Shown here: one piece after another, positions 1 through 7,221 of the stretch
Layout: each line of letters opens with the position of its first letter
How positions within the stretch are numbered: the stretch's first letter is position 1
From: Hyphomicrobiales bacterium
GTDB lineage: Bacteria; Pseudomonadota; Alphaproteobacteria; Rhizobiales; Rhizobiaceae
Assembly: GCA_900469615.1 (NCBI GenBank)
Contig: UBYA01000011.1
Span: 496,001-560,000 of the forward strand
Length of the DNA: 64,000 bases
Direction: 5' to 3'
Notes under the pieces: generated by a model
Seen by the model: only the letters and a program-made list of their open reading frames with translations
Database searches by the model: none
Told to the model about the DNA's origin: nothing
Made by a program: the position numbers and the translations under genes

Positions 1-991
1 GCACGAGATCCAGCGGGAAGGATTTCAGTTCTGTGTGCATTCCAGCGATAGCATCCGGACGCAGGTGCTGAGGTACAGGCGACGTGGAACCAAAGTCTTC
101 AGCAGCCTTTGCAGGCTCCACTCGATTTGGAGCTACCGATGGAACGTCCATGTTCACAAATATCGGTACAGGCGATTTTGCTTCGGCTTCAGATTCAATT
201 TGGGATTCGGAGTCTGAATTCTGTATGTGCCGCTCATTCTGATAGGGATTGCCGCTTATTTCTGCGGCTTTCATGTGTGTTTCCAATCGCTTGATAATTT
301 CACCATGAAGGCGGCCGAGCTTGTTGAGAAGAGCTTCCAGTTCCGCTGCGGTGGGGGAGCGCGGAAATCCATCGATGAGTGCGCGGAAACCCGTGCGGAC
401 AGCGTCCCAGGAGCCTTCGACCGCCTCTGCAACCGCAGTATCGATCAACTTGGCGATGTCGCGGCGGTGAAGGCTGATGCGCTCGCGCAGATCCTGCATG
501 TGAAGTCGCTCGGCCACGACCTGGGCGGCCAGACGCTCTATTTCTTCCCAGCGTGCAAGCAGTGGCGCCAATGAGAAGCCATAGGCCTCATTGAGGTCCC
601 CTGCCCTGTTCCGGCGGGCATAGCGTTTGCCATTGGGGCTATCCCGGCGCACAAGAAGACCGGCGGCGATCAGCGCGGCCAGGTGGCGGCGGATCGTCTG
701 CTCGGCCATGCCATGAGCTCGCAGAGACAATTGCTCGTTCGAGGGAAACACGATCAGGTTGGCTTCATCCGAAAGTTCGCTCTTCGGATAGAAGCTCAAC
801 AATGCATTAAGAACCGCGAGTGCTCGGTCCGTCACCCCTAAGAGAGGTTTGGCTTCGCAGAGCGCACGATAGATTTTCCATTTGTCGACGGACCTGACCG
901 GCTTGCCATGCTCCGCTCTTCTTTGAGCTGTCAACATGGCAAACGTCATCGGCCGCCGCCCAAAAGGCGTCGTCACATATTCGGCTTCCAT
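1..991 (-). CDS. repC: Plasmid replication initiator RepC (3' end beyond window)
   Basis: The reading frame opens at the ATG at 991 on the minus strand and stays open to the left edge, so the C-terminus is missing. The N-terminus reads MEAEYVTTPFGRRPMTFAML, the characteristic RepC opening, followed by the conserved stretch KWKIYRALCEAKPLLGVTDR and a winged-helix segment containing FPSNEQLSLRAHGMAEQTI. RepC is the initiator of repABC replicons, and the origin is known to lie inside repC in this family; here the AT-richer stretch around 130-310 is a possible location, but I cannot prove it. It is the third gene of a repA-repB-repC cassette, separated from repB by a 155-bp leader that carries the antisense RNA. 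About 330 residues are visible of an expected roughly 400. Confidence 0.95.
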   Translation of the reverse strand, partial: MEAEYVTTPFGRRPMTFAMLTAQRRAEHGKPVRSVDKWKIYRALCEAKPLLGVTDRALAVLNALLSFYPKSELSDEANLIVFPSNEQLSLRAHGMAEQTIRRHLAALIAAGLLVRRDSPNGKRYARRNRAGDLNEAYGFSLAPLLARWEEIERLAAQVVAERLHMQDLRERISLHRRDIAKLIDTAVAEAVEGSWDAVRTGFRALIDGFPRSPTAAELEALLNKLGRLHGEIIKRLETHMKAAEISGNPYQNERHIQNSDSESQIESEAEAKSPVPIFVNMDVPSVAPNRVEPAKAAEDFGSTSPVPQHLRPDAIAGMHTELKSFPLDLV

Positions 992-1050
992 TTTCTTTCA
1001 CCTACGTTGTGGCAAAAGAAATTTGCTCACCAAAACGATGCCAAAGACTC

Positions 1051-1079
1051 TTGACTGTGATTCGGGGAAGTGCGATTCT
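1051..1079 (+). promoter_or_regulatory. Promoter of the repABC counter-transcribed RNA
   Basis: A good -35 box (TTGACT, 1051-1056) is followed after 17 bp by a weaker -10 (GATTCT, 1074-1079) on the strand opposite repB and repC. It points at the hairpin terminator at 1100-1132. Position and direction match the antisense-RNA promoter in known repABC repB-repC intergenic regions. Confidence 0.6.
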
Positions 1080-1085
1080 CGATTT

Positions 1086-1141
1086 GCTTAAGATCAGAGA
1101 AGGGCTTCCACGACTGCGTCGTTTGGGGGCCTTTTTCTTTT
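1086..1141 (+). ncRNA. Counter-transcribed RNA (incompatibility antisense RNA) between repB and repC
   Basis: This is a predicted short RNA of about 50-60 nt on the plus strand, antisense to the repC leader. The sequence shows a long imperfect hairpin (1100-1132) with an inner perfect stem ACGAC/GTCGT around loop TGC, followed by a T-rich run ending near 1141, which is a strong intrinsic terminator. In the repABC family such ctRNAs pair with the repC leader, repress RepC translation and set copy number and incompatibility. The start is inferred from the -10 box at 1074-1079. A 60-residue frame running through this stretch is not considered coding. Confidence 0.75.
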
Positions 1142-1146
1142 GCGGG

Positions 1147-2148
1147 CTACGTTTCCTTTCCTTGCTGAAACTCGTCGAAGAGAGATTGTAGTCTCTCCTG
1201 CACGAACTGATCGAAACCGGGTGCCGCTTTGCTGTCGAAAACGAAGGTGGCGCGTGCCGGTGTTCGCTTAAACGTCACCGGAAGACCGGCTATGGATGAT
1301 TGCGGAGCGGCTGCTTTGGCAGAGGCGGGTTTGCCCGTCGCCAGAACCAGCGCTCGTTGAAAGCGCTCATCGCTCGTCATTTTCCGATAGTGGTCCGCGG
1401 ACAACTCCGCCACTATCGGCTCGGAGGCAACGCTATCGAGGCGTTCTCCGAGTTCGAGCCAGCGTCGGCGGCCGATTTCCGGCGCCGGGCCTATAATGCT
1501 GATGAGGGCGAGCGGCACTTGCCTGGTGACGATCAGCATCTTGGAAAGCGCTGCCTTGTCCACGCCAAGCGCCGCCATGATGACATCGCGGCCGAAGCCA
1601 CGCTGCTCCAGGCGCAATGCAAACAAAGCACGCTCGATATAGGATAGATTGGTGCGGGCACTGTTTTCCTGGCCTTGGCTGACCACCAGCTGATCGTCGG
1701 TAAGCTGACGCACGACGGTGCGCACCTTGATGCCAAGCTCTCTTGCCGCTGCCAGGCGGCGGTGGCCATAGGCAACCTGAAACCGCTCCCTGGACTCCGG
1801 ATGGGGACGCACAAGAATCGGGACCTGCTGGCCGTGCTCGCGTATCTGCTCGATGAGCTGGCCGAGCTCGATGGGATCTATTTCGAGGCGATCGCTGACG
1901 AAAGATCCGTCGATTAGATCGGGGTCGATGTCGACGACCGTTTGGCCTTCCGCCAGCTGCCGTTCGAGATCGCTGGCCCGCTCGATCTTCTCCGTGATGT
2001 TTCCAAGCGTTCTGGTAATGCCGCCGACGGGGCCGGAGCTTCGTGCCTGCGGCAGGAAGCCGGCGATCGGGCGGCTGTCTTTTGCGACGGGCGTATCTGC
2101 ACGCTCGTTATTCGGCGCCGAGATTTCGAGGAGATTTTTGCGCGCCAT
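1147..2148 (-). CDS. repB: Plasmid partitioning protein RepB (ParB family)
   Basis: 333-residue ParB-type centromere-binding protein. The N-terminus MARKNLLEISAPNN is typical of RepB. The ParB/Spo0J nuclease-like domain lies at about residues 75-160 and includes the GYGHRR-like element (VAYGHRRLAAARELG), followed by a helix-turn-helix region (FGRDVIMAALGVDKAALSKM). It should bind the parS-like palindromes in this region and work with RepA to segregate the replicon. The repA stop codon is five bases upstream and the repB ribosome site overlaps the end of repA, which indicates translational coupling. One of the parS-like palindromes (1390-1405) lies inside this gene. Confidence 0.96.
   Translation of the reverse strand: MARKNLLEISAPNNERADTPVAKDSRPIAGFLPQARSSGPVGGITRTLGNITEKIERASDLERQLAEGQTVVDIDPDLIDGSFVSDRLEIDPIELGQLIEQIREHGQQVPILVRPHPESRERFQVAYGHRRLAAARELGIKVRTVVRQLTDDQLVVSQGQENSARTNLSYIERALFALRLEQRGFGRDVIMAALGVDKAALSKMLIVTRQVPLALISIIGPAPEIGRRRWLELGERLDSVASEPIVAELSADHYRKMTSDERFQRALVLATGKPASAKAAAPQSSIAGLPVTFKRTPARATFVFDSKAAPGFDQFVQERLQSLFDEFQQGKET
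1390..1405. promoter_or_regulatory. parS-like partition site inside repB
   Basis: The 16-mer GTGGTCCGCGGACAAC is palindromic except at its third and fourteenth positions. Its core GTCCGCGGAC is identical to that of the two palindromes upstream of repA, and it agrees with the family-wide repABC parS pattern GTTNNCNGCNGNNAAC at nearly all fixed positions. Location within repB is unusual but partition sites inside rep genes are known. Confidence 0.55.
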
Positions 2149-2153
2149 CTAAG

Positions 2154-3347
2154 TTATTTCCTTCCCCAAGTCAGGCGGACATGCGTCTCGATCTCGCTAT
2201 TGACGAGATTGAGCGCATCCAGAGCGCGGTCATAGGTGCCTCTGGTGAACTGGGCACGATCGACCTCGTAAAGGGTTTGCTTGGTAACGCCGGCATCGGC
2301 AACGGCTGTGGACTTGACCATGGCGTTGCGAAGCATGCGATTGCCGAAAATCGCTCGCATGAAGCCGGTCATCTGGCTTTGCGGCCCGTCATTGGGCTCG
2401 AAGCGGGTTACGAGATAACGCATCCAGTCGTAACTGGTGCGCCCCCCTGCCCTTTCGACCACGGACATGAGTTCGCTGGTCATGGTCAGAAACTGCGACA
2501 TCGACATAACGTCGAGCATTTGCGGATGAACGGTGATGAGGATCGATGTCGCGGCGCAAAGCGCGGACATCGTCAGAAAACCGAGCTGTGGCGGGCAATC
2601 GATGACCACTACGTCGTAAAAACTTTCGATTTCGGTGAGAACTTCGCCGATGCGGGCAAAGAACATCGTCTCGGCACGGCCGGCCGCCATTGCGCGCGGC
2701 GTCTCGTGCTCGAATTCCATGAGCTCGAGATTTCCGGGGATCAAATGCAGGTTCGGCGTATAGGTCGAGCGAACGATGTCGGTTATCGGGCGTGGCTGTT
2801 CATAGCGAATGGCGCCATAGAGCGTTTCATTCTCCCCGACATCGAGTTCGGGCTGATGGCCGAACAAGGCGGATAAGGATGCCTGCGGATCGAGATCGAC
2901 GGCAAGCACGCGGTAGCCTCTCAGCGCCAGATACTGCGCGAGATGAGCCGCCGTGGTCGTCTTGCCCGAACCGCCCTTGAAATTCATGACCGAGATGATC
3001 TGCAGCTTTTCGGCCCCGCGGCGCCGGGGCACGTATTTGGGGGTCCCGTTCCGTTCGTCTAAAACCCTGCGGATGCGATCCATGTCCTCCGCCGCATAGA
3101 GCCGCCGCCCATTTGCCAGCGGGTCCGGTCCATGGCCTTCGGCTGCGATCTGGCGAAGATAGCCCTCTCCGATGCCGATGAAGGCAGCGGCCTCGGCGGG
3201 CGAAAACATCCGCATTGTTTTGCGGGATTGAGGCGGGAAGATCTTTGCCTGATGCTGCTGGAGCTGATAAGACAACTCCTGCGCGTCTGTTGCCAGAAGC
3301 GTTGGAAGGTGCTCTTGATCTTCTTGTAGCGCGAGGCTCGGCTGCAT
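2154..3347 (-). CDS. repA: Plasmid partitioning protein RepA (ParA-type ATPase)
   Basis: 397-residue ParA/MinD-class ATPase, the usual RepA length. A MerR-like N-terminal helix-turn-helix (about 46-98, with FSPAEAAAFIGIGEGYLRQI) precedes the deviant Walker A motif KGGSGKTTTAAH (about 124-135). The ATPase motifs LAVDLDPQASLSALFG and VVVIDCPPQLGFLTMSAL follow. It should act as the partition motor and autorepress the repABC promoter. It is the first gene of the operon. The inverted repeat at 3363-3405, directly upstream of the ATG, is the obvious candidate operator. Confidence 0.97.
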   Translation of the reverse strand: MQPSLALQEDQEHLPTLLATDAQELSYQLQQHQAKIFPPQSRKTMRMFSPAEAAAFIGIGEGYLRQIAAEGHGPDPLANGRRLYAAEDMDRIRRVLDERNGTPKYVPRRRGAEKLQIISVMNFKGGSGKTTTAAHLAQYLALRGYRVLAVDLDPQASLSALFGHQPELDVGENETLYGAIRYEQPRPITDIVRSTYTPNLHLIPGNLELMEFEHETPRAMAAGRAETMFFARIGEVLTEIESFYDVVVIDCPPQLGFLTMSALCAATSILITVHPQMLDVMSMSQFLTMTSELMSVVERAGGRTSYDWMRYLVTRFEPNDGPQSQMTGFMRAIFGNRMLRNAMVKSTAVADAGVTKQTLYEVDRAQFTRGTYDRALDALNLVNSEIETHVRLTWGRK

Positions 3348-3362
3348 GGTTATTTTCCCAAT

Positions 3363-3405
3363 TAACTGCGCAATTGTGACGGAATGCTACTGAACTACGC
3401 AGTTA
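3363..3405. promoter_or_regulatory. Inverted repeat upstream of repA, candidate RepA operator
   Basis: TAACTGCG (3363-3370) and its exact complement CGCAGTTA (3398-3405) are separated by 27 bp and begin 16 bp upstream of the repA start codon. RepA/RepB autoregulation through operators close to the start is established for repABC operons. The role here is inferred from position. Confidence 0.5.
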
Positions 3406-3575
3406 CAATATGCTCCGATTCGTGGCTGTTTTACAAATGCTTAGATAAAGAGCAGTTTTAGGCGCCTTTTCGCGCTTCAGTGAACATCGGGTAGGCGCCC
3501 CTTGCTTCGACGCCGGTTCGAGCAAGGGCTGCGAATGTCACGATTCCGATGCGGGGTTTCAGCTTTGAACAAAGA

Positions 3576-3591
3576 GTAGTCCGCGGACGAC
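3576..3591. promoter_or_regulatory. parS-like partition site 2
   Basis: GTAGTCCGCGGACGAC is palindromic except at one position pair. It shares the 10-bp core GTCCGCGGAC with the sites at 1390 and 3672 and sits 229 bp upstream of repA. Confidence 0.65.
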
Positions 3592-3671
3592 GCGCTCGGC
3601 AGAAATATGGGATTTAACGGGAGACGCTTGTGTCGCTGATGGTTTCCGCGAGCAGGCTCGGCAATCGAAAG

Positions 3672-3687
3672 GTAGTCCGCGGACTAC
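3672..3687. promoter_or_regulatory. parS-like partition site 3 (perfect palindrome)
   Basis: GTAGTCCGCGGACTAC is a perfect 16-bp palindrome that extends to 18 bp at 3671-3688 (GG...CC). It is 96 bp from site 2. It is the best candidate for a RepB-binding centromere in the window. Confidence 0.7.
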
Positions 3688-3879
3688 CGGCCGGGCTTCA
3701 GCGCGGCTTGCCGGAGGTCGAGGCGGAGATGCGTTCGTTCTGGCCTTCAAAAGGAATTGGGATGGGCTAGCCGATATCGCGGATCAAATGCCGCCGTGGC
3801 CGCTTCATCGAAAGAACCGCCTCGTGGCGATTCCAACTGCTGGCAATAGCATGGCTGCGGGTTCAAGCGCCGCCGCCTG

Positions 3880-4362
3880 TCACCGTGCGGCGCGATCAGA
3901 GCGTTTGCTGCGCAGGAGAGAGGCGCGGATTAACTCGGCTTTGCTTACAGCGGGCGGAGGCGAGGGTGGTTCGTCGCGACGAGCTTCCACCTTGGCGGAG
4001 GTCTGCCGCAAGGCGTTCAGGCGTTCTTGGGCTGCCGACCGGTCCTCGGTCGAAAGCGGCTCGACGGGATTGCCTGCGAGATCGTGCCGCATCGAGTCCG
4101 GCTGGGCGCAGGCATAATAATATCTCTTGGAATGGAGAAAGGCGCTGGTCGCGCGACGCAGCGACATGACCGGGACGTCGGGTTTCAGGAGTGGACGGAT
4201 TTCATTCCAGAGACCGAGCGCGAAAGGGCGAATGGGATCCCCGGCCTTGGCGGGCAAAATATCGACCGGGCGAAGCAAGAGCGTGTTGATCGCAGCTGCC
4301 TTCTTGACGTCGAGCTCGGTTGCAACGATCGGCCCGCGATTGGTCGTCCAGGGTTCTTCCAT
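3880..4362 (-). CDS. ProQ/FinO-domain RNA-binding protein
   Basis: 160-residue protein with a ProQ/FinO fold at about residues 25-120. Visible family landmarks are PFALGLWNEIRPLL, the basic helix SLRRATSAFLHSKRYYYAC and the signature RHDLAGNPVEPLSTED. The C-terminal 40 residues are basic and proline-rich. The family comprises RNA chaperones; plasmid-borne FinO members protect antisense RNAs and promote pairing with their targets. The start is supported by AGAGGA eight bases upstream. Its position next to repABC suggests it may act on the ctRNA of this replicon or in conjugation control, but no conjugation gene is visible. Confidence 0.85.
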   Translation of the reverse strand: MEEPWTTNRGPIVATELDVKKAAAINTLLLRPVDILPAKAGDPIRPFALGLWNEIRPLLKPDVPVMSLRRATSAFLHSKRYYYACAQPDSMRHDLAGNPVEPLSTEDRSAAQERLNALRQTSAKVEARRDEPPSPPPAVSKAELIRASLLRSKRSDRAAR

Positions 4363-5593
4363 GAAATCGTTCCTCTGCGTGCAATTCCATTACGGATTGA
4401 TTGTGAAGTGATTTTGACGGAACAGTAAAGACATCTTGCTCGCCTGCCCGCTTTTACACCAAGTCGACGACCATATATGAGGTGGCGTCGCTCTCAGCAA
4501 GTTTTGGTTAACGGGTTTTTATGATTGTGCGGATAGCTTGCGCCAAGCCGCGAAAAGTGTCGCGTACGCGGCGCTCTTCTACCTAAGTTGTAATCGGCAA
4601 CAATTGCTTGCGAAAGCGTCGCAGTGTCGCACGCGTGCGACTGTCGATGACGGGTCATGGAAAGGTCGGCGGTTTGCAATGCCGCTCCAGACTGGCCCTT
4701 GTGCTGTCTGCTTCGGCCGCCCGTGATTAAGATCGGCAGCGACCGTTCTCGATGCCGCTCACCGGGGTCGAAGTCCGAAAAATGCTCCTGTGCAAGCAAT
4801 GCCGTCGCAGGGGAGGGGCATTGTCGTCGAATGCGATGAACCGGGCCGCCTCATGGCGAAGGCAAGTATGGTCGTTGGGCGGCCGTAGCCGTGCCGAATG
4901 ATACGCCGGCCTCGTCAAAAAATCTGGAGATGGCTGCAATAAGCGATTGGCTGGCGGCCGGCGCGGCGATACATAGAGCGGCGCAACCAGCCCGATTTCA
5001 AATTCGAAGGACGCCTTCGCCTCGCATGAGAAGAAGGAAGTCGCAGTCAAAGTAACGCGGGTTTCCGCGTGGCCAAAATTCCCGATCAATGGGTTGGCGT
5101 GCAGGTTTCTGGAGCAAGCGGGACCGGGAACAGTGATCAACGATAGGGACTGGCTTTCCAGCGCGCCTGTTATAAGCGTGCGAGCAGGAGCATATGGATA
5201 GCGGAAGCAAAATGCCAAATAGCTTCGGCTAAGTAAAGCTTTAACTATAATCTCAATCTATTGCCCAGCTCGACTTTAAACCTGCCTGAATGGTCATGAG
5301 GGACAGGGGAGGCGGCCCCAGCGGCGCTCGGTCAGTTTTTGGCTGTCCGAGCGGTCTTGCATTTCGTGGATTCGCAAAACCGCTCGCTCCTTAATTTTGC
5401 GCAATATTGGACGGAAGGCTGCTGCGCAGTGTTTCTGAAATTGCGCTGGCAACTGCGCCGTCTGAGGGGAAGTTTGATCAATGATGCGGGGCGGGATCAA
5501 CTGTTCCAGCCTCGCATCCATCTCGAACTCCCTGAGTATCCTCCCGAAATGCCCAAAAGCCGATATGGCCTTGAGGCGCGCTGCGCCTGCTTG
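4363..5593. other. 1.2-kb stretch with no supportable gene
   Basis: Several frames of 60-163 codons exist on both strands, but none shows a recognisable domain, a good ribosome site or a length and composition like the neighbouring genes. A minus-strand frame (4727-5218) ends its middle third with a faint resemblance to a LysR C-terminus, too weak to call. The proQ-like gene's promoter must lie near 4363-4450. I see nothing else here. Confidence 0.5.
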
Positions 5594-6286
5594 TCACAAA
5601 GGCGCGCGAACCGAGCCGACGGTCAGCCGTCCGGTGCTTCCATCGGATAGCTTCACCTTCCCCCAGGCCGACATGAGATCCGGCGCTCTCGTAACCTCGA
5701 TTTTGCCGGTGCGGCCATCCGAACATTTGACCGGAAGAATAACGGTCGGGTGCCGATCCCGCAGGTCGTAGGTGCCAGAACATTTCACCGACCGCCGCGA
5801 TGACTGCACCGCGAAGCGACCGTTGCCGTGCGATGCAATGGTCGAGCCCTTGAACGTCTCCCCGGAATCCATTTTCGCCGAAACCGGCAGGACGATATCG
5901 TCTTGTCCACGTCCTTGCGGTTTCTGCGGGCCTGCGCCGGCTCTCTTCAGAGCCCGCAAAATGCTTGCTGTCATAACGTGGCTTCCGGCAAACTGAACGT
6001 AGTCATTGTAGGGAATGGCGCCCTTCGTATAGGCCGTCAAAATCCGGCGACAAAACTCAAGACGGACCCGGCTCTCCGGAACGCCCATGAGTTTCGCGAG
6101 TTGGCGCTGCGTATCCGGTGTGATGGCGCCGTGACTGCATGCCTCGATATTCCAATTGAGGGCCGAGGGGTCGCTCAACTGATTTCTATCATATGCATAT
6201 CCGCCCTCGCTCGTGACCGGTGCGGCATTTGTCAATCCGGAAAGAGCCAATGTACCGATGGCCGTGAAAATCATAAGTTTTTTCAT
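5594..6286 (-). CDS. Secreted protein of unknown function
   Basis: 230 residues with a clear Sec signal peptide (MKKLMIFTAIGTLALSGLTNA, cleavage after NAA or NA). The middle region contains SRVRLEFCRRILTAYTKGAI. The C-terminal third (about 140-228) looks like small beta-barrel material rich in C-S-G/D-G turns (KCSGTYDL, VKCSDGRTGK, KLSDGSTGRLTVG), with two cysteines that could form a disulfide. A G-rich ribosome site directly precedes the ATG. I do not recognise a named family; similar C-terminal CSDG repeats occur in rhizobial envelope proteins. It stands alone, with gene-poor DNA on both sides. Confidence 0.75.
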   Translation of the reverse strand: MKKLMIFTAIGTLALSGLTNAAPVTSEGGYAYDRNQLSDPSALNWNIEACSHGAITPDTQRQLAKLMGVPESRVRLEFCRRILTAYTKGAIPYNDYVQFAGSHVMTASILRALKRAGAGPQKPQGRGQDDIVLPVSAKMDSGETFKGSTIASHGNGRFAVQSSRRSVKCSGTYDLRDRHPTVILPVKCSDGRTGKIEVTRAPDLMSAWGKVKLSDGSTGRLTVGSVRAPL

Positions 6287-6633
6287 TTCTACCCCCCCAA
6301 TTTTTCCTTGCTATGCCCGGACGTCGGAGCGCCTCGGGTGTCATTTCAAAATACTGTGCCTGACCCTATCCGCGCCGTGGCGCCCCTCCCTGCGAATGGT
6401 CTCCATTTTCATACGTGTATAGCGAAATTCTATCTATTCATACGAGTAATTTTCCAAATTTGCTTAAGGTTCGAATCCGCTTGGCGGCATCGGCCAGAAG
6501 CTTTTGGGGACGCGTGATTTTGCCGAAAGACAGCGCTCGGAATCGCGGGAAGCGAACAGGGGTGAGCCTGGCGGGCTTTCCGTCTTCAGGAGACTAATTT
6601 CGGGCATGGCATTGGCTCAGCGCCGCCTTTTCC
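6287..6633. other. Intergenic stretch, no gene seen
   Basis: This 347-bp stretch lies upstream of the secreted-protein gene and downstream of the Lrp-type gene. It presumably contains the promoter of the former. A tRNA-like GGTTCGAATCC at 6469-6479 has no pairing stem and was rejected as a tRNA. Confidence 0.5.
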
Positions 6634-7116
6634 TCATCCCCCGGTTGGAATGCTCAGCCCGACTTTGATCCTGTCCATGGCGACGAAGGTCCGGAAGCGT
6701 TTGACGTTATTGTTTCCGAAGAAGAGACGGCGTGTCAGCGCTTCGTAATCGGCCATCGACGGCACGACGATGACGAGAACGAAATCCGCCTCGCCCGTCA
6801 CATAGTAGCATTGCTGGATTTCGGGGGCTGCGGAAAATGCCCGTTTGGCCTCCTCGATCTGCGCTGCCGTCTCGCTGATGACCTCGACTTCGACGAATAT
6901 GGTGATCGTCTGGCCGACGGCGGCGGGATCGATCACGGCGACATTCGCCCTAATGACGCCATCCTCCGTCATGCGCTTGATGCGTCTTTGTACCGCCGGC
7001 GCCGAGAGGTTGACCATCTCGCCGATCATCCTTTGCGGTGTCGTATTGTCCCGTTGCAGTATGTCCAGAATCTTCCGGTCGAACGCATCCAGCTGTGGCG
7101 CTATAGCAGGCGGCAA
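6634..7116 (-). CDS. Lrp/AsnC-family transcriptional regulator
   Basis: 160 residues. The AsnC-type winged helix-turn-helix is at about 9-58 (LDAFDRKILDILQRDN, LSAPAVQRRIKRM) and the RAM/ligand domain at about 70-145 (VEVEVISE, CYYVTGEADFVLVI). I chose a TTG start at 7116 because GGAG lies seven bases upstream and it gives the standard family length. The upstream open frame would otherwise extend into the divergent gene. It is divergent from the diaminopropionate ammonia-lyase gene, with 105 bp between, so it probably senses the substrate amino acid and controls that operon. Confidence 0.88.
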   Translation of the reverse strand: MPPAIAPQLDAFDRKILDILQRDNTTPQRMIGEMVNLSAPAVQRRIKRMTEDGVIRANVAVIDPAAVGQTITIFVEVEVISETAAQIEEAKRAFSAAPEIQQCYYVTGEADFVLVIVVPSMADYEALTRRLFFGNNNVKRFRTFVAMDRIKVGLSIPTGG

Positions 7117-7221
7117 TGGTCGGCTCCGTGAAACAAACTTGCAAACATGAGGTCGAATATCAGCGCTTCTTTCGCCCCGTTTGCAATATGTTTCCATCGA
7201 CACACGCAAAGCGGGGCTACC

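Larger units (their letters stand above)
3348..3879. other. repABC control and partition region (no gene)
   Basis: This 532-bp stretch between repA and the ProQ/FinO gene has no convincing reading frame. It holds the repA promoter/operator area and two parS-like palindromes, so it is best read as the centromere and control region. Confidence 0.6.

Noticed and set aside
1009..1191. 60-codon frame across the repB-repC gap
   Set aside because: It overlaps the antisense RNA and its terminator and the 3' end of repB, and has no coding features.
4727..5218. 163-codon minus-strand frame
   Set aside because: It has no ribosome site and no domain; the faint LysR-like C-terminal resemblance is not supported by a helix-turn-helix upstream.
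6469..6479. tRNA T-loop-like sequence GGTTCGAATCC
   Set aside because: The bases on either side cannot form the T-stem, and there is no acceptor or anticodon arm.
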